Shown: piece by piece, positions 12,443 through 22,700 of the stretch
How positions within the stretch are numbered: the stretch's first letter is position 1
How the letters are laid out: each line of letters opens with the position of its first letter
Origin: Phoenix dactylifera
Lineage: Eukaryota; Streptophyta; Magnoliopsida; Arecales; Arecaceae
Assembly (NCBI RefSeq): GCF_009389715.1
Contig: NW_024067676.1
Span: forward strand, 1,617,501-1,681,500
DNA: 64,000 nt
Reading direction: 5' to 3'
Notes under the pieces: model-generated
What the model saw: the letters and a program-made list of their open reading frames with translations, nothing else
What the model was told of the DNA's origin: nothing
The model's database searches: none
Position numbers and translations under genes: made by a program

Positions 12443-15400
12443 TTCGTCTCTAGAAATGCATGCCGCCACTTGTGTCAAATAAATTGAGATCTCTTATTCT
12501 AGTGTAGTCAATTCTGGTAATTTTTTTGGTTTTGCTATGTTGATTTTTTTATTAACTGAATGTGGAAAATATTTTTTTGGTTTGTAAATGCTTTTTTTGT
12601 TTCATAGTAATTTTTTATCCAATTAGGGAGCTTTTTTGGCTTGATTGGATCTAATTACCTAGTGCATTTTCTGTGCCTCTGTGTGCATTGATTCATGTAT
12701 GCATGATAGTTCTCTTTTAATTGTAATGGAAGTCTAGTATTGTGTACAGAACTTTAGACTGTCATATTGAAGATCTTATCCACCAATATTGATTTGACCA
12801 AAGAAAAGATGACGCATTAAGGCCTCCAGTGGACTGTTAAAGCTAGATGATTTACCTTGTTTGAGCTCCTTTAAAGTATAGGAACTAATGATTACTGATA
12901 TGAGGTGCATGAACTGGCTACTCTGGCTCACAACAAATGTTATGTCTAATCTTCCGACTAGGTATGCCATGAAATTGTTTATCAGATCTTCCCATTGCAC
13001 TCCAAGTTCTGTATTTTGATCCAATCATCGTAGTTTAAGTTTTATCATGTATCTTCTTTCAGTTATAGGTTTGCTTACTTTGATGGGTGGCAAATATTTT
13101 ACGGGTCCCAATGACTTAGTATTAGAGCGCTTATTCAACCTCTTCTTCATTGCTGCAAGTGAGCATGAGATCATATATAGACATAAGCATTGTAATTATG
13201 CTTCGCGCATTGAGCTTGGATGGTGCCGTGATCCTGCTTAACCTGAAAGTCATCGTGATATTAGAGCATGATATCATCTATAGACTGATTTTACTTGCTT
13301 TTCCTTAACCTGAAGCACATCCTTTTTTTTACTTGATTTAATAAAACTTGGAAACCCTGCTTTAAATTGAAAATCATTATTCTTCTTATTTTAGCTGATT
13401 CCTTTTGAGCAACAGGTGTATATAGCTGCTCCATGTAAACTTCATGTAGATTGCTTTGCAATATCCAGTTGAAATGATTGTCATGCTACCCGTAAGTCAC
13501 CATAACAACTAATACGTGGTTCGATTTCACAGGTCACCATGCAATATCCCATTGGAATGGTAGCCATGCCACCCTTAAGTCACTACAGCAACTAACCTAT
13601 ATGTGATTCAATTTTGTAAGAGGACAGAAAGGAGTGAAAAGTCCACCCCATATCTCTGCATGTCATTTAGTGACTAATTGAGCATTTAATTTGTTAACTT
13701 TTCCTTCAGGTAGGTGATTCACTGGCTAGGTACAGCTACTTCCAATGTTTTAATGAGCATGGTCGTTTCTTCCATGGCTAACTTCCAGTTCTTGCTAAAG
13801 TACCATTATAAAGTTAGAAAAAGTTCAAATTAGAATTCAGGTGCATGGGGAATATCATCCTCATAGAGACCATTAGGTCAGTAGATTGGGAAGCAATTCT
13901 CTCGGCTAGCCATAGTTGTCAAATAGTCTAGGTGGCCCCAGACAATGGACCCTCCAATGGCCTAGGTGATTAGGCAGCCACCTAGGTGACAAAATTTATA
14001 TAAAGAATTTATACAAAATTTATAAACAATCTATAACTTCATATATTTCAATTATAGGTTAAAACATGTATTTTCTCAATAAACTGTCCACATCACATGA
14101 CAATAGAGATACATCTTTAACAATTAATGCGTGAGTTCTACTTAAAATACAATACTTATAAATCTATCACAATTTTATTGTTTTTGTTAGACTTATAGAA
14201 TGCAATTATCTATGATAATTAATGTCTTATCTCAAATGATAGAGAAGTCATTCTCTATTGATTGTGGCTGCGTTCAAATCCCATTCAAGTATACAAAACT
14301 TTCGTTTCTCTATTTTACAGTGTATATTATTGAATTTACCCTATTTGACTAGTTAGTAGTTACTCCTGTTGAGAACAATTTTCAAAAATAAAAAACAGAA
14401 TTTTCAAAATATAAAACATAGCAACTATAAAGATGCATGAGGTTGAAACCCTCCAAATCACAGCCATATTTTTTTGAGAAAAAAAGAAAACAGAGCATTA
14501 TTACTTTCCAAGGGGTGGAATATCTTGTTGGAGATCATTAGCTTGGATGTCTTGAAAACATACACCACTCACAACGATGGATGCTCATTAGCGCATCCTA
14601 AGCTCTCACTCCAAAGCTAAAGAGAAGAGAAAAAGGAAAGAAAGAAAAAGATAACCATGATAAAAAATTCCTGTTTTAAAGGGTTGGACCAAAACCCATT
14701 CCTTATGGGGTTTACAACATCAGAAAAAAGAAAAGAAAATGAAGTAGAGAGGGAGAAATAGAAGTGAGAGAGCGAGAGAAAGAGAGGGAAGAGACTCACC
14801 TTGATCAATTCCCTGAGCAGTGCTGGTTACCGTCGATCACCTTCGAGGTGAACGAGAACCAGATTGAGAGAATCTAGGATTTGAAGGTTTAGTTAGTATT
14901 AGAAGGTTCTACCCAAAAAAGGTGAGGGGGTATGTCTGGTGTGAGGTGTCTCTAAGTGACAATTGGGCTCTTTAATTACTGGGGTGAGCATTATGCATGG
15001 TAAATAGGATAATAAGAGAAATAGCAGAAAGAATTTGTCAAGAGTCTGGAGAGTGTAGCAAATGTGAAAGTTTATCTGATAAGCTTGGTAGTGAATTTGT
15101 TGTTTTTATTCTCATTTGGAGAAACCTACCTCAAAGGAATTGAATATGGAATTAGCTGTGGTATCTTCCTTATAATTGTGAAATTTAAGGAGGCTTGATA
15201 AGAAGAAAGCTCAAGCAATTAGAGACCAAGAGAATAGTGGAAAAACAAAACTAATATCCTCAGGTAAGCAGGCATAATTATCCCTCATTCCCCCTACTAC
15301 ACAAACAAGAAATGGAATACAGAGAAAAGGAACATTTTAAATTACATTCCAAATTAAGCTTCTCAATTTTTATTAATATAAAAATGCACTCTGTTTGCTT

Positions 15401-17136
15401 CCTATCAGGTCATGACTTTATTAGGACTATTAAAAAGGTGAATTTTAGGCCTCCTATTGCTCAGTCTGCACATTATTTGCAGTTTATAGGAGTATTATAG
15501 CTTTGTTTTGGCAGTGGGACCAGTACTTCCAATGTAAACTTATAACAAAGCATGCTTTTTTCTGTGAGGGTGGGCAATGGGTATTAAAAGCTGTGTAGAG
15601 TGCCATATAATTTAGAATCTTTCTATTCCTGTATGATGGATTTTTCCATATTTATTTGGACACCAGCACTTAAGCATGAGCAAGCTTTTTGATTGCCAAA
15701 TCCAAATTATTCCATCCTTCTGGTGTTCTCTATGCTTAATCTATATGATGCAGCATACGAAATCATCTTCCTGTTGGCATGTATTTCTTTTCCCCATGAA
15801 AAGAAAAAAATGGTGTCACATTCCTAACTCCTATGCGTATCTCACCACTGTAGAGGCATTAGAATTAGTCGTAGGGATCCATCCATCCCAGGCCTTCTAG
15901 ATTATCTCATTCTCGTGTCTTCCTTTGGCAGTTTTGATTGTTCTGTCTGTATTAATGCTTTTAGAACAGCTTGCTCAACTCCTGAAATCCCCAACTGCTA
16001 ACTGCCTCTGACTCAATTGAACATGGTAATGCCTTTTGTTATTCCCTAAACATCTACATTTGACAACAGAATGCAAGCACGAATGCCCTTCATGGGATCA
16101 TGCAAATTATCTGCTCATCCTTCCTTTGCAATAAAGTCCCAAGTATATTTGTTTTAATTCACACTTTAAAAGAAGGTAAGTGCTAAATTAAATTGCTTTG
16201 ATCTTTGTAATTTTCTCTGGTCTGCCTGCTGTGCTACTCTTTTTCTGTCCTCATTCTTTCAGATTTCAGTTAAATCTATTTCTGTGATCATTCAATTTTA
16301 ACCCAGTAACCCTATCAAGATGGAACCATAGGCATTTGATTTCGACCAAATTCTGTAAGTCAAATGTATAATCATTAAATATAAATGAGTTATTTATGTG
16401 TCACAAAATCACGGATGGGTTTGAGGCAGAACGAGTGCTTGGCCTTTAACCTTTCTGAGGGTTGAGGAGTGTATGAGTAAACCCTGACAGAGACCTTTCT
16501 CGGCCAGAATGTGCCGATGTAATGAAGTGCCTAAAGTTTGAACTAATGAGACCTGGGACCAAACACAACCTTTCTGAGGGTTGAGGAGTGTATGAGTATT
16601 GGAGTGCTACCTTTTATTTTGTAGCCAAACATGCCTATGCATCTAATCTTCCCCTTCCCTTCTCATGCTCAACGCCCAACACGTTATTAGAAGGGGTGAA
16701 AAAAAAACTCCTTCCTGTTATCAAAAGAAACCGGCAAGAGATGCATCACCCAGCGTTTGAGTCTTTAAGATTTTGCAAAAGGTCTAGATATCTTTTAATG
16801 CGTATTTAGCATTTTGACCTTCCAATCCACTGAGCACTTGGGAACTGCTGCTTTGCATCTTAGTGCTGAGTGAGAGTTTAGGAAATATTCAAACATCGAT
16901 TACCTACTGCTGAATTATCACCATGCTTAGACTCTGGCAAAAAAGGCTCTTTTTCCATGCATCTTGTTACCCAGTGTGCTTATAAAAGAAATTTTCACTT
17001 TATTTGCCTAACCTTTAGTTGCCTGCCTGCCAGTGTTGGGCCATCTCTATCCAAGAAAGACAAGGAGGAGAGAACTTGGAGGAGCAAGTTTGTGCAGGAG
17101 CTTGTGTTGTCCACAATATTTGGTGATTCCTTATGA
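8863..17136 (+). CDS. DI19: Di19-type (dehydration-induced 19) C2H2 zinc-finger protein, 5 exons, 217 aa
   Basis: Exons: 8863-8935, 9025-9170, 11549-11626, 11845-12098, 17034-17136 (654 nt in all). Di19 proteins are small nuclear zinc-finger transcription factors of drought, salt and ABA responses, often phosphorylated by calcium-dependent kinases. Visible: N-terminus MEADCWSRFSAASKRHQSVL; first finger C46/C49/H61/H66; second finger C75/C78/H89/H93 or H94; basic segment RRRFRK at 103-108 (likely nuclear signal); STLSLLRKDLREGNLQSL; the conserved C-terminal FVQELVLSTI. Length is normal. Intron 3 is not GT-AG: it runs from ATATCC to AC with a U12-type branch point, and only this junction restores the family sequence FFK-MQ. 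Intron 4 is about 4.9 kb. The last exon is short; it was found by its conserved C-terminus and splices in phase (AG|T, Ser). Confidence 0.93.
9389..9475 (+). repeat. Tandem duplication of a 36-bp segment (period 51 bp)
   Basis: An identical 36-bp block starting TTAAGCGTCTGG occurs at 9389-9424 and 9440-9475 in Di19 intron 2. The unit shares sequence with the ends of the adjoining inverted-repeat element, so it may derive from aborted or nested insertions. Confidence 0.85.
9484..9783. mobile_element. MITE-like element with long terminal inverted repeats in Di19 intron 2
   Basis: About 75 bp at the left (GGGTCTTTGAGTGTATAGCC ...) is repeated inverted at the right (GGGTTTTTAAGCGTATACCC on the other strand). 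Shared blocks include CTAAATATGC and AAAGTTGCTATTT. Total length is 300 bp with no coding capacity. T-rich flanks hide any target-site duplication, so the superfamily is unclear; long inverted ends would fit a Mutator-like MITE. Confidence 0.65.
11627..11844 (+). other. U12-type AT-AC intron in Di19
   Basis: The 218-nt intron begins ATATCCTATC and ends TTCAC. TTCCTTAAT at 11826-11834 matches the U12 branch-point consensus TTCCTTRAY, with the branch adenosine about 11-12 nt from the 3' end. No GT donor nearby gives the conserved Di19 reading frame, whereas AT-AC splicing joins K99 to M100 in phase 0. Confidence 0.88.
12405..12439 (+). repeat. 35-bp poly(T) tract
   Basis: An uninterrupted run of 35 T lies in Di19 intron 4, about 300 bp after the donor. 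It could be the A-tail of an old minus-strand retroposon, but no SINE or LINE body is recognisable beside it. Confidence 0.9.
12776..13024 (-). mobile_element. Remnant of a Ty1/copia reverse-transcriptase segment
   Basis: The minus strand encodes YLVGRLDITFVVSQSSQFMH, which resembles the copia signature LVGxLxYLxxTRPDIxFAVxxxSQFM near the end of the reverse transcriptase. The fragment is short and lacks the rest of the polyprotein, so it is a degraded relic in the large fourth Di19 intron, antisense to the host gene. Confidence 0.55.
13457..13620 (+). repeat. Degenerate tandem duplication of about 80 bp
   Basis: Two adjacent blocks share GCAATATCC, TTG(G/A)AATG, CATGC(T/C)ACCC and TAAGTCAC in the same order (about 13457-13531 and 13543-13620). 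They lie inside Di19 intron 4. No coding or transposon identity is recognised. Confidence 0.6.
16448..16598 (+). repeat. Exact 32-bp direct repeat, 119 bp apart
   Basis: The block starting AACCTTTCTGAGGGTTGAGG is identical at 16448-16479 and 16567-16598, near the end of Di19 intron 4. The intervening DNA is not similar to it. Origin unknown. Confidence 0.85.
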
Positions 17137-19458
17137 GGGGAATTCCCCCTTCATTCATGGTGACAGCAGCGGCCGCAGCCAATGACGATGACGCCCAAAG
17201 ATGGTCCCTGGGCAGCTGCATTGTTGCTATCATGACATGCTGGCCAGATGCCAGAAGAGGGTTATTCTGGGGGTTATATTTAAACTGTCTTATTACGGCG
17301 GAGAGAAGAGAGCATAGAATGTATTATATTATTAGTACCTAGATTTGGAGGGATTCTTAATTCCCCCTTTAGTGGGCATAGCTGTACATACATGGAAAAC
17401 TACTCGAACAGAGCTTGGTCAAGCATCTTTTCTGTTCTCCATAAAGTTTTAGACCTGTCATCTTGATTTAATGCCCTAAGCTTTTGCTCAAGATTTAATG
17501 GACTAAGCTGCTCATTCTACTGACTCTTGTACCTGACCTACTGCATGTGTTAATGCTATCCATCAGTCATATGATTCAAGCGTGTTTAAGTATGGCTCGT
17601 TTGCATGAACTGTATATTCTGGCTGGATAACTGTGGTATAATGTTTGAAATAACTGGGAGAATTTGTGCTATGATACAAGAGATATCTGAAATATGAGCC
17701 TGGTTTTAGAGGTGTATTTGGAGAGGCTGTCAACCTGCTCACTGCGGAGTTGGCCAGGGCTAATTGCCCGTAGGGGAAGGTGTTAGCCATGATGTCAAGG
17801 TGCATGGATTGAAGGACATCGATGTCTGATATAATAGCATGCCAACTTATAAAAGGTTTGAATCAATGGATCGTCTGCTTTAATAGGCTCCTAACAGCAA
17901 TTCTGAGCTGACGGAGAGTTCTAGTAAGTTGATATATGGTTCCAAGTGTGGTTAGGGAGGTAATTCCTTATACCTCTGTTGTATTTGTTTTGTTGATCTT
18001 GGTCTTAGATCTCTCGTTGTTGCCATTACAATATTTGAAGTAAACTTGTAGATCTGTTGTTATGATTAGAAATATTGGTAAGCATGAAGGGTTGGTTGGC
18101 TGACGACCGTCCATTTCGACATTGAATCTAAAACTACTGGAGTGCCACACCATCTGATTACAAGGCTAATGTTTTGCAGTCATCTGTCACCATTTTACTG
18201 TATCATCTCTCATCATTTCTTATTTGGGTTTATTCTTAATTTGAGATAGAAACGGGAGACTATCAAAATCTAGTGTAGTTATTAAATTATAGAGGTTGAG
18301 AGATTGTAGCCACAGGAAGTGCCTCGCACTTGCATGGCTTGCATTAGGCTTCAGTTAATAGAAATATCAATGGGCTAGAGTTAGGTCAAGTTGATATAAA
18401 ATTCTAGGGAAAAAGAATATAATATTGCCGGCCTCTGCACACGGCTCCTCTGTTTTAAAAAGCCTCAGATTGGCCCAGACCCGAAGTGGTCCTTTTGTCC
18501 ATCTTCGTGAACCTGGCATGTGTGACCATTGCATGAGGTTTTAAGATCACCTTAATGAAGTGCTCTCTATTTTGGTCCCAAGGTTAACCATATTACATTA
18601 TTGCCTGAGTTGTACATGCTCGTCTTCTTAATTTTTTAGAGTAAATCGGATAAATTAAACTGGTCCTAATATGAGTGTCCTTCCGAGACTTGGTTGGTAG
18701 CTGTTTGGAGGGTGAGTTGAACTTTCATTGTGTTGCAACGGGCTGTGAAGGGGTTGGTAGTAGACCAGTGTTAGGATTCTGCCTTAAAATGAGATTAAAG
18801 AATCTTGTTTTGGGTAAGTCAATGATGTATATAATGTTGAGTAACTTTGTTTTCGGGCTGTTGCGTAACTATTTGATCTTTAAAATGATAAGGAGAATAT
18901 GATAGTTTAATTGAATCTCGGTTCTTATGATTCAATATGTACAATCTCAGGCATGCAAAATAAATGTTAGCTATGACTCTTTAAACCGGCACAAAATTAA
19001 TATATATATATATATATATATAACCTATTCCGAATGCTAAAACTGGATTTATGCTGTAGTATTAACATTTCAAAAGCTTAAAGAGCAGCCTTCTTCTAAC
19101 AATTAAACGTTCAATATTCAACATGAGACAAAACACTTCATAACAGGACCAAAAAATTAGCTTAGTAAATTACCACTTCACGATGGAGAGGGAATATGAT
19201 ACTGCTCTGCTTAGTTACCCCACATGCATAATCCCAAAGCACGGTGCCAAGAACAAATTAACAAATAGCAGCAAGAAGACATTTCTCAACATTAAGGTTG
19301 ACATTCTTGAGATAGCTCCTTGCATGGAACGTACGAGGAATGTTCGATCTCCGTCATGTACCAAAATTTTCCTAGCACGTGTTTAAGTTTGTCAAAATCC
19401 GTGTGGGCCTCTCTTGTATCCTTCGTTGGAACCTCCACGTCGGAGACTGCAGCCCTTC
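17137..19458. other. Intergenic stretch between Di19 and CBP60 copy A
   Basis: It holds the Di19 3' UTR and the upstream region of CBP60-A. A (TA)n microsatellite is at about 19001-19022. No further gene is recognised; the reading frames present are short and unconvincing. Confidence 0.5.
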
Positions 19459-19533
19459 ACGCGTTTCTTTGGCGGTACCATAAGTTCAGGCGAACTGACA
19501 TGAAATCTTCCGTAGATACACTCACGCACGCGG
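19459..19533 (+). promoter_or_regulatory. Two CGCG-box (CAMTA-type) motifs upstream of CBP60-A
   Basis: ACGCGT at 19459-19464 and ACGCGG at 19528-19533 fit the VCGCGB consensus bound by CAMTA calmodulin-binding transcription factors. They lie 180-260 bp upstream of the start codon. Copy B has one such motif, CCGCGT at 35019-35024. CAMTA control of CBP60g/SARD1 is known in Arabidopsis; its use here is inference. Confidence 0.4.
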
Positions 19534-19683
19534 AAGTGTGCACTTTCCAAGCACTTCTAGCCGTTGGAAGAAGAGCTTAGCTTTTGCTTCTCTTTTTTAG
19601 GTCCGGTAACACAATTTAAATCCAAACAGGCGGAGACTTTTCTGTATAAAGCTTTCCTTCCCTGCATTTTCTTCTTCCCGCTC

Positions 19684-19689
19684 TATAAA
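19684..19689 (+). promoter_or_regulatory. TATA box candidate very close to the CBP60-A start
   Basis: TATAAA lies only 32 bp before the ATG; a second TATAAA lies at about 19643. If the nearer one is used, almost no 5' UTR remains. Copy B shows the same arrangement (TATAAATA at 35109-35116, ATG at 35147). Confidence 0.4.
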
Positions 19690-19715
19690 GATTTCCTTCT
19701 CCCTTCAACTCCACT

Positions 19716-22700
19716 ATGGCTCCAAAGCGATTGCCGCCGGCGGAGGAGGCGGAGGAGGACAGGAATAGATCTCAGATAGGGAAGCGATGGCGGGGCCTCT
19801 TAGTCCAGTAAGTATCTCGACTTGCTGTCTTGTATTCTTCTCTCTTCTTCTTCTTCTTCTTCATCATCTTTTCTTTTTTTCTTTTTAATTAAAACAAAAA
19901 GTGGAGGGTTTGCTTATATCTGTACTCTCTTGTTGGTATTTCATTCAGGGATGTTGTAGCCGAGCTCCAGCGGCTGCTTCCGGAGGAGCTTGAGAGGGTG
20001 ATTCGCAGAGTGGTATAAATTGAGCCTTGAATTGTGATAAAATGTATGATGAAATAGAAGAAATGACAAGCAACCTTTGCCAAGGAACCCATGTTGACGT
20101 GTGTTTAGTCCCACATCGGTTATTCACCGAGAAGATCTTGGGTACTTATACAGGACTAAGAAATCCAAAAAAATATCTTCCGGCTAGTCTTTTTGGGTGA
20201 GGTCCTGGGTTGTTAGAGTTAGCATAGTTCGTTGGCACCTCACCTCTGAGGGCTTGCCCACACACACCGAGAAAAGAAAAGAAAGGACAAGCAATCTTAT
20301 TATTTAGTTCGATTACTTTTTATCTTAGCAATTGAATCTGATCAATTCTTATTTCTTTAGATTATAGTCTCTATAATTTATTAAAAATGGAAGAGAAAGG
20401 AAAAACAATCTTAATAATTTAGTCTAATTACTTTTTATTCCTTTAGATTGTGCTTTTTATAATTTATATTGTGGTTGATTTAAGATACCTAGGATCATGG
20501 TCTGTTGTACCACCCCATACCATCTGATATAGAGTATACCGCACTGTACCGAGAGAAAACCAATATGAAAGTTAACTTCAAATCGGTACAGCTCTGTACT
20601 AAGATGTACCGCCTGTACCGAGGTATACCGACCTGTGTCGAGGCGTGCTAACCTGTATTAAGGTATATCGAGATGTATCGAAGTATATATAGGCCCATAC
20701 CGAAGCATACTGAGCTGTATCAAGACGTACCGAGATAAAAATTGAGAAAAATGATTAGAGAGCTAACTCGATACTGAAGCATATCGTACCATACCGTATC
20801 ATACTGAACCGATAAAGTACTGATACAGTATCTGATATCGAAATTGCAGATCTTGCCTAGGATTGTATTTAAACTTTTAAATAAGCTACAATAGGAAGTT
20901 TATATGTTATTTGGTGTTGCATCTTAATTTTTGCATTCCAAGAAGTGAGTGGCTGAGCTTGGATTTCATTGAAAGGGGTTGGTCTCATGTTTTATATTAT
21001 CGATTGCTTTTGTTCTTTTGGACTATTTATGCTAATGGGAAGTCGAGTGAAGTGGTCTTCTTTTCAAAAATTCTTTTTCTCTGGATATGTTCTTTGCACT
21101 TCCGTACATTTTTTTAGGTGTTTAGGTTTAGGTAGCTTAAGATATATTACCTAGGGGCTGTATTTCTATTTGAATCTTTTCTTGATAATTTGTGCTTAGG
21201 AGATTAATGCAGTTTCTGATATTGATTTTGCCTTATTCCCATTATGCCAAGGATCTCCTCTTGCTGTAGTTCTTATTTTGTATATCTTTTCTTAGGGTAT
21301 GTTTGGAAAATCCAATAGGATTAGGCTGAATTTTCGGTAGAATTCGGGCATGTTAGCCTGCCCAGCCCCTTTTATTTTCTAAAAGCCCGTTCTAATCTTG
21401 GCCTAAATCCCATCTATAGGCCTATTGAATTGTAACATAAAAAAAAGACCTATGGAGATCTTTTTGTTTCTCTCACAAGATTTGGGCTGGAGAGGGATTG
21501 GGTTGATATGGGCCTTACTTAAATAGACTGTGTAATCTATGGTCCAACGGGAAACCCAGCCCAGCCCTACTGGATTTCCCAAACAGGCCCCTAATGTTAT
21601 ATTTCTATCATATTTGTGTTTCTACATGCACACAAATATTTTGTCATATTTATGTTTGGACATGTTCTTTGTACTTTTGTATATGTGTTTTTTTTTCAAT
21701 GTTTAGGTTTAGATAGTTTAATATATACTTGAGGGTTGTGTTTCTATTTGAATCTTTATAATCTTTGTCTGCTAATTTGTGCTTAGGGGATGAATGTAGT
21801 TTCTGATATTGATTTTACCTTCTTCCCATTTGGCTAAGGTTCTTGACTTGTTGTAGTTCTTATTTTCTATATGTTTTCCTTAATGTTATATTTCTGTTAT
21901 ATTTGTGTTTTTACACATGCTCACACACATGAACAGATGCAACACACGCACGCATATATTTCAAGTTTCCTTTTTAAGTTAATTAGGAAGTTTAGGATAA
22001 GGTTTTAGATTTATTGTCTTTGTTGGAAGTATGGTTTTTAATCTGTGCTTCAGAGATAATTGTATTGTTGATGTACTAAAGCTTGTTTTCTTGCCTATCA
22101 GTTGCAAATATGTCCTAGTTTACTTCCTACTTTTTGTTATTTTCCTTGCATTCTTTTTAAATTTTGGAAACATATCCTTGTCTTTTCTAAATTTTAAATT
22201 GTGTTTAAATAAGTTTAATTGGAAGTTAGAATATCTTTTAGGATTTGTTGTTGATTTTTGTCTTCAGTTTGCAATATGTTCTTCAAAGAGAAATACCTTT
22301 ACCCAATATTTTGGCCTTTCCTCTCCCTGTCATCTGAGATTTGTTCCAAGTTTTGGGAACTTAGGTTGGTTGCTTCATGGCTACACAAACTAAATGTATC
22401 ATTAACTATGTTGCTTGTCATGACAGTAAAGGACAGTTTAACAAAAGGAGGGAGGATTTTTCTTGGTACACAATATAATTTGATGTATCTACATGCATCA
22501 CGTCATAGGTTATGTATTTCCTCAAAAGAAACATTTAAATATAAAATAAAAAACAATAATTTTCATCATTTTACTTAGTAAATTTGATATTTTATCCTAA
22601 TTGTTGAATAATATATTAAACATTGCACACACTGACTTTCCAGATCAATTGTGGAAGCATCATTTAAGCAGTTAATGGGATTAAATGGGTTCTTAAACAA

